This document shows, piece by piece, positions 26,255-33,319 of a stretch of 59,760 nucleotides of DNA; positions within the stretch are counted from its first letter, which is position 1, and each line of letters begins with the position of its first letter. Below the pieces are notes generated by a model. That model did no database searches, was not told the origin of the DNA, and was given only the letters and a program-made list of their open reading frames with translations. The DNA comes from JABMQF01 sp964563755 (GTDB lineage Archaea > Nanobdellota > Nanobdellia > Woesearchaeales > UBA11576), in the NCBI GenBank assembly GCA_964563755.1, contig CAZLYC010000011.1, positions 1-59,760 of the forward strand. The letters are read 5' to 3'. Position numbers and translations under genes: made by a program.

Positions 26255-26626
26255 TTAGAATTGCTTCTTATTGAGCTTATCAAGCTCTTTCTTGAACATA
26301 TTGGCCCTGTTTACCTGGTATCCTATGTCTGTGTAGAGTTCCTGTACCCATTCTGCGTATGCTGGTCCCAGGAATCCGCCTAACGCAACTCCTACAGTCA
26401 TTGATGCAATGTTTGACAGGTATTGATTATCAATAAGATAGCTTGTAGCCGCGCATACTGCGCCGCATACTGCGACAGGTATTGCTGCTCCGCCAGCAGT
26501 CTTTGCTATTCCAAGTATCTTCTCCTGCTGCGCGACTTTTACTCTGTCTTCAAGGTCTGACTTGCCCATGCTGACGTCTTTTAGGTGTGTCTGTTCTGGT
26601 TGTTTAGCTTCTGTTTCAGATGTCAT
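26255..26626 (-). CDS. small membrane protein, unknown
   Basis: 123 residues, not recognised. A charged N-terminus (TSETEAKQPEQTHLKD) is followed by two hydrophobic, Gly/Ala-rich segments (residues about 45-65, AAIPVAVCGAVCAATSYLI, and 72-90, ASMTVGVALGGFLG), then a charged helical tail with NMFKKELDKLNKKQF. The two segments could form a helical hairpin with GxxxG-like packing. It is convergent with the ABC-2 permease gene (13 bp apart) and sits downstream, same strand, of the 7TM-RCK gene. Confidence 0.65.
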   Translation of the reverse strand: MTSETEAKQPEQTHLKDVSMGKSDLEDRVKVAQQEKILGIAKTAGGAAIPVAVCGAVCAATSYLIDNQYLSNIASMTVGVALGGFLGPAYAEWVQELYTDIGYQVNRANMFKKELDKLNKKQF

Positions 26627-26713
26627 GTTACTGTTGGGAAAAGAGGTTTCTTTTAAAAGTTACGGCGCACTATATAATAAAAGAAAAATGGTTTAAATAT
26701 CAAAAAGTATTAG

Positions 26714-28786
26714 CTACTTCTTCCTGCATCTTATGAATTTGGATATTACGTCAGATGTCAGCTTGCCTTCAGGCACTTCTGATATGTCCACTACAAGAAT
26801 CAGCACATCTCCCTCTCTTATCACATAGCTGTCTTCAGGTATCTGCTTGAGGCCTTCTACATTCTTTATCGCTATTATGTTGGCTGCCTCGCCGAACATC
26901 GTGTCGACCTGCTCTATTGTCTTGCCAAGCAGCGCTGAGCCTTGCTCGACCTTCATCTGCGTGAGCTCTATCTCGCGCGATGAGAATGTTGTCGCGTCCA
27001 TTATCCACCTGACTATGTCTGGTGAAGTGAGCGCGAGTGATATCAATCGTCCTCCTATCGCTGATGAGGGTATCACCTTGTCTGCTCCTGCTTTCTTTGC
27101 TATGGACAGGAAATTCTGGTTGTGTATGTTTGTTATTATCTTCGCGTTCTCTGACAGTTGGCGTATTTTGTTTATGCAGAGTATTATCTCTGAATCATTG
27201 TCGAGTGTTATTAGGACGACCGTGTCAGGTTTTTCTATTCCTGCGTGCTCGAGGACTTTCCTGCTTAGCGGGTCTCCTTTTATTATGTTCACTGCATCCT
27301 TATGATAGTGTATGAATATCTCCTTCCTTGTCACCAATGTAGGTTTTATGCATCGTTTCTCGAATTCGCTTATGACTGATTGAGACAGGGGGTTGTGGCC
27401 TATTATCAGGTAGTTTTTCTTTCTCTTGAGCCTTTGTTTTTCTGTCTCATCAGCAGATGTCTTTTGCTTTGTCGGCAGGATTATGAACTCTGATTCGAGC
27501 ATCTTCTCCTTGCGCAATTCAAGCACAGTGGATCCTTTGGTCACTATGAGCGCGTCATCGGTTGCGCCCATCATGCTCTTGACCTGTCTTACGAAGTGGA
27601 GTATCTTCGAGAAATTGTTGTGCGCAAGAAGGTAGTCTAGGCCGTCTATCAGCACCACGGAGTTGGGCACTTTCTGTACGAATTGTTTTATCGTCTCATG
27701 CAATTGTTCTATGTCGATTGGGTCTACTGAGAGATGTTCTGTCTCCGTATCCGTTATCCAGACGATGGGCGTGGTCTCTATGCCATATTCATGTCTTATC
27801 TTCGACGGGTTGTGCGCGGTTATTATGAGGCCGTATTTTTTCTTGTAGAGATGCGTTAGAAGGACTTTGTGGGCTATCTCACTTGACCTTTCATGTTTTA
27901 TGTAGTAGCTGTGGCCGTAATCTATCTTGTATTCTTCGGCAAGCTTGTGCTCGAGCTTTCTTCCTGGGACTATCCTTTCGCCGACAGGCTGGACTGATAG
28001 GAACTTGTATTTCACTATACCTACCGCTATGAAGATTGACATGATGAGCGAAAGCAGGTGGTTGTGCGGAGGCAGCGATATTCCAAGAGCAGGGAGTATA
28101 ACTCCTGTCGGTATGCCTATCATTATCGGGAATGAGCTTCCGAGGACAAGGTAGAACATCTGTTTTCTCTTGTCAGGGTTCTGGAGATGCGTGTATCTGA
28201 ATACGAAAAGCACGAATGCGTATATGAAAGGCAGTATCTGGAACCAGAGGAAGAAGTAATTGTAGACAGGGCCGTACTCATAGTCCCATAGTTCTATGCC
28301 GAAACCGTAAGGCAGGGTGTCTGGAGAGATGAGGTCTGCTATCACGAGGTTGCTGGTCCACAGCGCTATGAGCATCAGGATCATCGGCGCGTATATGAAG
28401 GATTTTCCAAATGTCGTCGTGAAATAGTTCTTCCTTTTCATGTATGCCCATACGAAGCTTAAGAGGAAGAATACTGATATTATGTATCCTGAGTATGATA
28501 TCCTTGCCCAGATGAACGCTATCTGTTCATCAGTGGTTGTCCACATGGCGAACTTGCCGAGGTCCCAGAGAGCCTGTCCGAAGAATACTATCGCGAATGT
28601 CTTGTTAACCTTCGCTGACGGGTTTCTCATGTATATCCCGAGGGCAAGGCCAAGCTTGACTATGAACGCGATAAAAGAGAAGTATAACGTGGTCTGTGTC
28701 CAGCTGACGTTGCCGGCTGATCCTACAAGTAGCAATAGCAATGCGGACATTGCTGCTATTGTCCAGAGCATTTTTGAGTTTCCCAT
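26714..28786 (-). CDS. 7TM sensor - DUF835 - RCK (TrkA-N/TrkA-C) fusion protein
   Basis: 690 residues. Residues about 5-265 hold seven to eight membrane helices resembling the HisKA_7TM sensor module (FAIVFFGQALWDLGKFAMWT, FIWARISYSGYIISVFFLLS). Residues about 285-440 match DUF835 (GIETTPIVWITDTE, SVVLIDGLDYLL). Residues about 455-580 are an RCK/TrkA-N Rossmann unit whose glycine motif is altered to IIGHNPLSQS, and about 600-690 a TrkA-C domain. No kinase or pore is present. It starts 6 bp after the K+ channel stop and shares AGADKVIPSSAIGGRLISLA with that channel's RCK. A sensing partner that assembles with the channel ring is the simplest idea (inference). Confidence 0.85.
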   Translation of the reverse strand: MGNSKMLWTIAAMSALLLLLVGSAGNVSWTQTTLYFSFIAFIVKLGLALGIYMRNPSAKVNKTFAIVFFGQALWDLGKFAMWTTTDEQIAFIWARISYSGYIISVFFLLSFVWAYMKRKNYFTTTFGKSFIYAPMILMLIALWTSNLVIADLISPDTLPYGFGIELWDYEYGPVYNYFFLWFQILPFIYAFVLFVFRYTHLQNPDKRKQMFYLVLGSSFPIMIGIPTGVILPALGISLPPHNHLLSLIMSIFIAVGIVKYKFLSVQPVGERIVPGRKLEHKLAEEYKIDYGHSYYIKHERSSEIAHKVLLTHLYKKKYGLIITAHNPSKIRHEYGIETTPIVWITDTETEHLSVDPIDIEQLHETIKQFVQKVPNSVVLIDGLDYLLAHNNFSKILHFVRQVKSMMGATDDALIVTKGSTVLELRKEKMLESEFIILPTKQKTSADETEKQRLKRKKNYLIIGHNPLSQSVISEFEKRCIKPTLVTRKEIFIHYHKDAVNIIKGDPLSRKVLEHAGIEKPDTVVLITLDNDSEIILCINKIRQLSENAKIITNIHNQNFLSIAKKAGADKVIPSSAIGGRLISLALTSPDIVRWIMDATTFSSREIELTQMKVEQGSALLGKTIEQVDTMFGEAANIIAIKNVEGLKQIPEDSYVIREGDVLILVVDISEVPEGKLTSDVISKFIRCRKK

Positions 28787-28792
28787 TTTTGT

Positions 28793-29866
28793 TTAGAGTA
28801 TGAACCTGTTCGTGTCGATTATCATGATAAGCTTGTTGCCTGCTTCTATCTTCAGGTCGTCGCCAGGTATCTTCTCGAATCCTTCTGCTGTATCTACTCC
28901 TATTATCTTCGCTTTGTTTCCTATCTCGTGCCTTATCTGGGCGAGCGTCTTGTTGACGAAAGGAGATTCGTTCGTGACGCGGTATTCTGTGAGCTTGATT
29001 CCTTTTTCCGCGGATGTTGCGCGTATCACCCAATTGACTGCTGAAGGCTCGTCAGCGAACATCGACAACAGTCTTCCTCCTATCGATGGAGGAGACACCA
29101 CCTGGTCTGCTCCGGCGGATTCCGCGACCTTTACGTGCTCATGGTTGTTTATCTTCGCGACTATGTTTATCCATGGGTTGAGGTCGCGTATTACATGGAT
29201 TGCGAGAAGCACTTCTGAATCCTCTTCCATCGCAAGGACTACGCTTTTAGCGTTCTTTATGTTTGCGCGCTTGAGTGTGTCGGGGTTTGTCGGGTCTCCG
29301 GCGAGGAAATGGACATTCCTCGTCTTTGCGAGTTCAGGCCTGTTGACCTTGTCTATTATGACTATCTCAAAACCTGGCTCTGTGAGTTCATTGAATGCTG
29401 ATTCTGATGTCGGGTTCCATCCGCAGATTATGCAGTCTATCTTTTTCCTTGTCCTCGTCACTCCGAACATGCTGCCGAGGTTCATCGAGACTATCCTGCT
29501 TGTGACCTGCGAGATGATTAAGCTGAGTATCATTACGCCTGACAGCATAACCATGAGAGCCACAAGTATCCCTTTCATTGTGATTGGTGTTATGTCTCCG
29601 TATCCTACTGTTGCGACTGTTGTTATGAACCAGTATAGTGATATGAAGTAAGGGTTCATGCCCTGGCTGCCGTATTTCTCAAGTATGTCTGGCCTCTGCA
29701 TTATTTCATAATTTGCGAAGAGGAATATTGATAGCATGAAGAACAGGAGTATTGATATTGTCGTAAGCACGCGTATTGAGAAGTGTCTTCTTATCTCATC
29801 CCATAATAAGTATAAGAACGAGACTTTCTTTCTCATTCCGAGTAGTCTTCTTACTGAATCATCCAT
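28793..29866 (-). CDS. two-helix K+ channel with RCK domain (MthK-like)
   Basis: 357 residues. An outer helix (about 33-52), pore helix, selectivity filter TVGYGD (residues 86-91) and inner helix (about 98-120, with GVMILSLIISQ) form a K+ channel. The RCK domain follows: the CGWNPTSE glycine-motif variant also seen in MthK, IIDKVN, FLAGDPTNPDTLKRANI and ESAGADQVVSPPSIGGRLL, then a TrkA-C-like end. MthK opens on Ca2+ binding to RCK; whether Ca2+ or a nucleotide is the ligand here is not known. It is the first gene of a two-gene unit with the 7TM-DUF835-RCK protein. Confidence 0.95.
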   Translation of the reverse strand: MDDSVRRLLGMRKKVSFLYLLWDEIRRHFSIRVLTTISILLFFMLSIFLFANYEIMQRPDILEKYGSQGMNPYFISLYWFITTVATVGYGDITPITMKGILVALMVMLSGVMILSLIISQVTSRIVSMNLGSMFGVTRTRKKIDCIICGWNPTSESAFNELTEPGFEIVIIDKVNRPELAKTRNVHFLAGDPTNPDTLKRANIKNAKSVVLAMEEDSEVLLAIHVIRDLNPWINIVAKINNHEHVKVAESAGADQVVSPPSIGGRLLSMFADEPSAVNWVIRATSAEKGIKLTEYRVTNESPFVNKTLAQIRHEIGNKAKIIGVDTAEGFEKIPGDDLKIEAGNKLIMIIDTNRFIL

Positions 29867-30016
29867 TTTGTTGAGAAGTAGAATACGTGAAACTAGCTTT
29901 AGCTAGGACTGTTTCCACCTCTTTTCCCATAGCTGAGCCAAAGGATTTGGGGTTTTTAAAGGTTTTGCTTTATAAACGCGCTAAAACGACCACAGTCCTT
30001 GGTTTGTGTTTTTCAT

Positions 30017-30490
30017 TTAAAGCATCATCTGTCGATATTCCACGCAGTCAGATAATATGATTCTCCGTTTTTCACTTGCCGAAGCTATAGTTGCATATAT
30101 CTTATTATCTTGGACTTCAAAACTCTCTATCTTGTCGTAATGCTTTCCCCAATCAGGATTGTTTCTAGGGTCGCAATGGGCGCTGCAGTAGATTACTCTG
30201 CCATTCAAAATTGAGGTACCTGAACCAGCTCCACTTAAGAAGCCTCCAAAATTGACAGAATATTCTATTGGGCCTGCAATTGGGCCTCCCAAAGTATATT
30301 CTATCTCCCAAGCGTTTATGTTTAGTAGGTAGACCGCTGCCTTTTTTTCAGGATTGATCTTCAGGTCTGTCAGTTCAACCAATCCTCCCATACCAGATTC
30401 TATAGGGAATTTTAGCACTTCTGACAGATGTTCTTTCAATCCAGGTATTATTTCCGCTTCTTTTAGCATCTCTTCTAATTTTTGTTTCAT
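30017..30490 (-). CDS. unknown protein of orphan cluster
   Basis: 157 residues from the ATG at 30490, set by a strong GGAGGGTGG 5 bases upstream; the longer reading from 30535 would include that site. A charged N-terminal helix (KQKLEEMLKEAEIIPGLKEH) precedes a beta-rich, glycine-heavy centre (TLGGPIAGPIEYSVNFGGFL, then SGAGSGTS) and a C-terminal part with CSAHCDPRNNPDW. There is no signal peptide, so it is likely cytoplasmic. The family is not recognised. It is last in a minus-strand run of four genes that begins with a secreted beta-barrel-like protein. Confidence 0.68.
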   Translation of the reverse strand: MKQKLEEMLKEAEIIPGLKEHLSEVLKFPIESGMGGLVELTDLKINPEKKAAVYLLNINAWEIEYTLGGPIAGPIEYSVNFGGFLSGAGSGTSILNGRVIYCSAHCDPRNNPDWGKHYDKIESFEVQDNKIYATIASASEKRRIILSDCVEYRQMML

Positions 30491-30539
30491 TTTATCCACC
30501 CTCCAACAACATTTTTGAATAAGTTGTTCCCTCAACTTT

Positions 30540-31169
30540 TTATTTTCTTGATATCCTGTCTAGCGCATTCTTCCAGGGCTTTTTTCCTTCGATTAGAGTA
30601 TCTAGATATTGACCGACGTGGTTTACGAATGGCTGGAATTCAATTCCGTGATGGTAAGCGCTCGTCACAATCATGCAGGGTATTTCTAATTCAGTAGCTT
30701 TTTTGTATGCGAATATGCCTGTCGGTGGGTCGCGATTTTTTTCTTTGATGCCTTGTCTTAGTGCTTGGTACTGTTTTAGCTGTTGATTTGTACGATAAGC
30801 GCTGATTATTTCATCCTTGAATTTTTTAACAACAGGGTCATCCTTGAGCGAATTGAGATAATCATCTATTGTGCCACCGAAAACACCTAATTTAATTACC
30901 TGCTCAACTGCACGTCCGACAGGGTTCGGCCGGTCTATTTGTTTTAAGTATTGGTCAAGTATAACTAGTACAGAATCTCTCATCTGTTCGTCTTTTTCTC
31001 CGGTGTAGCCTGTCGGGTAATACAGGTCTGACAATATGACATCAGGTTTTTCACGGGAGAGTTCTGTCTCAAATTCTGCGTAGTTTGTAACTAGTTTTGC
31101 GCCCAGTGTCTCTTTCGCATCATTCCCGAATTGGATGTTATCTTCTATGACTAGTATTTTTTGTGTCAT
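30540..31169 (-). CDS. receiver-like protein with insertion
   Basis: 209 residues. The start ILVIEDNIQFG and the strand VILSDLYYPTGY match strands 1 and 3 of response-regulator receivers, with the acidic pair (ED) and the phospho-acceptor Asp (SDLYYP). The end CMIVTSAYHHG supplies the Thr/Ser strand. Between them lies a roughly 80-residue helical insertion (EQVIKLGVFGGTIDDYLNSL and KYQ/QALRQGIKEKN regions) not seen in standard receivers, and the conserved lysine is uncertain (EGKKPWKN). GGAGGAT precedes the ATG. No histidine kinase is nearby. Confidence 0.72.
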   Translation of the reverse strand: MTQKILVIEDNIQFGNDAKETLGAKLVTNYAEFETELSREKPDVILSDLYYPTGYTGEKDEQMRDSVLVILDQYLKQIDRPNPVGRAVEQVIKLGVFGGTIDDYLNSLKDDPVVKKFKDEIISAYRTNQQLKQYQALRQGIKEKNRDPPTGIFAYKKATELEIPCMIVTSAYHHGIEFQPFVNHVGQYLDTLIEGKKPWKNALDRISRK

Positions 31170-31238
31170 AATATTGATCCTCCGTTTCTTCAGTTCAATG
31201 AAAAATAAAGACTCATCTTTTATCCGACGGTTTTTGAG

Positions 31239-31622
31239 TTAAACTCTATAACACGCTCCACGTACTGAAGTTTCTCGTATTTTCTCGGGACGGACTCCTT
31301 CTGTCCCTATGAGGATGAATGCTGCAAGGTCTGCTGAAAGCCTTGGAGGTTGATTGTATACTTTTACGATGAATCCCTCATTTCCTGTGTCTGCGTGGCC
31401 ACTATCATAATCAATTCTCGGCATGCCTACGAAGAATCTGTAACTTGTACTATCACAGCAACAACCCCTGCACTCAGTCAAATAAAACTCTTGTGACGGA
31501 GCTACTTCTGATATTTTTTTCATTGCAGTTCTTGCACTGGTAACAAAATCTGCCAGTGTCTCTACTTGTGCTGGTAAGTCTCCCAAAATAGATGTCAAGT
31601 CCAATTGTTTTTCGTTTGTCAT
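31239..31622 (-). CDS. unknown cysteine-containing protein of orphan cluster
   Basis: 127 residues, with GGAGGAG 8 bases before the ATG. The N-terminal half is helical (LPAQVETLADFVTSARTAMK). Around residue 50 there is a cysteine patch TECRGCCCDSTSYRF that could bind a metal or form disulfides, then FVGMPRIDYDSGHADTGNEG and a C-terminal GACYRV. There is no signal peptide or membrane segment, and no recognised family. The tight run of four small genes here suggests they act together. Confidence 0.65.
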   Translation of the reverse strand: MTNEKQLDLTSILGDLPAQVETLADFVTSARTAMKKISEVAPSQEFYLTECRGCCCDSTSYRFFVGMPRIDYDSGHADTGNEGFIVKVYNQPPRLSADLAAFILIGTEGVRPEKIRETSVRGACYRV

Positions 31623-31646
31623 TTTGTTTTCTCCTCCTTGCTTTTT

Positions 31647-32282
31647 TCAAAATTCTTTTGCTACAAATCCTCCGATGTTGTAGCTGAAATCCGGTTTGTT
31701 CCCTGCGAATGTCAGGTTTGCTGCTGTGCCTAAGATGTATCCTTTTATGTCGAGACCCAGTCTTAATTTTTCAGTGCTGACTAGGTGGCCTTCTTTACCG
31801 ACTATGTTGGTGTTTTCCAATCTTGTAAAGAGGTTGACATTTTCAGTCAGCTTTGGTGCGTACACCATATTTGCCAAGAATGTTCCTGTCGGCTTGTCGG
31901 TTATTGTGACTAGTGCAACCATCATTGCGCTGAAGTCGTCTGCTTTCAGGAAGTATTCGAGTCCTGCATAGGGTGCTATTCCTTTGCCTGCTAGTTGCGC
32001 TCCCGCATCTAGTCCTAGTTTATCGACTAGGTTGTAGCTCAGTTGTGCAAGTGTGAACTGAGTGGCATTGTTGGTGTAATCCACCGCAGTTGTGTTCCTT
32101 ACGTAGATGCTTGTCTTAGGTGCAACCTCTCCAGATACCTTCATGTCAAGCGATGCTGCTTTATGGCCAGTCATCACTTCCGCTTTCACATTTGCTGCGC
32201 CAGCATATACTGGGCTGCAAAGCATTGCTGCCACAGGTACTGCCGCTAGCAGTATTTTTTTGATTTTGTTTTTCAGGTACAT
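31647..32282 (-). CDS. secreted beta-barrel-like protein, unknown
   Basis: 211 residues from ATG 32282, with a GGGAG element just upstream; an AT-rich TATA at 32322-32333 predicts a short leader. A signal peptide (IKKILLAAVPVAAMLCSPVYAGA) is followed by alternating hydrophobic/polar strands such as TSIYVRN, FTLAQLSYNLVDKLGLDAGA, APYAGLEYFL, ENVNLFTRLENTN, LRLGLDIKGYILGTAANLTF and FSYNIGGFVAKEF, ending in phenylalanine. This pattern is that of small outer-membrane-type barrels, which is surprising for an archaeon. A surface-layer-associated barrel or a non-barrel beta protein are alternatives. Confidence 0.68.
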   Translation of the reverse strand: MYLKNKIKKILLAAVPVAAMLCSPVYAGAANVKAEVMTGHKAASLDMKVSGEVAPKTSIYVRNTTAVDYTNNATQFTLAQLSYNLVDKLGLDAGAQLAGKGIAPYAGLEYFLKADDFSAMMVALVTITDKPTGTFLANMVYAPKLTENVNLFTRLENTNIVGKEGHLVSTEKLRLGLDIKGYILGTAANLTFAGNKPDFSYNIGGFVAKEF

Positions 32283-32384
32283 TTCTCCCACCACCGATTC
32301 ATTGATTAGTAGTAGCAAATGTAGAAATATATATTTTTTCAATATAAAGAATATTTAGAATATGTTTTTTTGATAAGAATAGCA

Positions 32385-32396
32385 ATATTTAAATAT
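32385..32396 (+). promoter_or_regulatory. TATA box for leaderless AbrB-PhoU gene
   Basis: ATATTTAAATAT is centred 26-27 bases before the ATG at 32417, so the mRNA should begin at the start codon. The AGGAG right next to that ATG is too close to serve as a ribosome-binding site. Confidence 0.6.
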
Positions 32397-32416
32397 TTGA
32401 AAGGTATAGCAGGAGT

Positions 32417-33319
32417 ATGCGTAGGAAGATAATCAAGCAGGGTAATGATTCGTACACTTTGACTCTTCCTGTCAAATGGGTCCGCAGGAACCACATAGAT
32501 AGCAAGGCAGAAGTCGAATTGTGCGAGGAAGATAACAAGATAGTAGTTTCACCCGTATCTGCTAATAATATAAAAGAGTGTACTGTGTCAATAAAGGACA
32601 GGACTGAAAGGGATCTGGTCCTTACGCTTTCACGTCTATATAAGAACGGCTATAGCCAGATGACCCTAACAGACGTGACTTCTGTTCTTTTGAAGAAGAT
32701 TGAAGATGTTTTGGAGAAGGAGCTTAGTGGTATTGAGATAAGCATGGTGGAAGGGAATAAGTGCGTGCTAGAAGTGACAAGCGAACCCAGAGGAGATAAT
32801 TATCAGGTGCTTCTTAGGAGGATATTCTTTATAATACAGGAATCTGTATCACTCATAATAGATAATCGAGAGCTCGGGAAAGTGAGTAAGCTTGCCGAGA
32901 AGGCAAAATCGCATCAGAGGTTCTGTAAAAGGTTCATAGTGAATAATTTGAAGACAGAGGACGGTTACGACGAGTATTCTTTACTCTCTTACATAATAAT
33001 AATAGAGACGGATTTGAGAAGGATATCTGAACTGATGATAAAACATAAGGCTCCGCTTTCAAAGCAGGTGAAAGATGAGTTTGTGGTGCTTCTTGACATT
33101 GTAAAGAGGATGAGTTCCGCTTTCTTCAAGAAAGATGTGAATGAGTTGTATTCTATAAATAAGCGGGTGATAGAACTTATGTCTGCAGGCATAAATAAAT
33201 TATCTTCAGTGAAGGAGAAAGAGATTTATCATTTCTATCTTGAGATACTCAGGATAATATACAGTTCTCTTATGCCAATGGTCAGTCTTGCAGCATCTGA
33301 CGGTAAACAGAAGGTCTAA
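32417..33319 (+). CDS. AbrB-PhoU transcription regulator (phosphate uptake regulator type)
   Basis: 300 residues. The N-terminus is a SpoVT/AbrB swapped-hairpin DNA-binding domain (RRKIIKQGNDSYTLTLPVKW, then VRRNHI and EVELCEEDNKIVVSP). The remainder is two PhoU-like three-helix bundles (about residues 95-190 and 195-290; RRIFFIIQESVSLIIDN, then LLDIVKRMSSAFFKKDVNEL). Archaeal proteins of this kind are annotated as phosphate uptake regulators, although no pst genes occur in this window. The last 4 bp overlap, tail to tail, the receiver-kinase gene. Confidence 0.87.
   Translation: MRRKIIKQGNDSYTLTLPVKWVRRNHIDSKAEVELCEEDNKIVVSPVSANNIKECTVSIKDRTERDLVLTLSRLYKNGYSQMTLTDVTSVLLKKIEDVLEKELSGIEISMVEGNKCVLEVTSEPRGDNYQVLLRRIFFIIQESVSLIIDNRELGKVSKLAEKAKSHQRFCKRFIVNNLKTEDGYDEYSLLSYIIIIETDLRRISELMIKHKAPLSKQVKDEFVVLLDIVKRMSSAFFKKDVNELYSINKRVIELMSAGINKLSSVKEKEIYHFYLEILRIIYSSLMPMVSLAASDGKQKV

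Noticed and set aside
28800..29651. 283-codon plus-strand frame opposite the K+ channel
   Set aside because: The minus strand encodes a clear channel with TVGYGD; the plus frame has no domain and is a codon-bias shadow.
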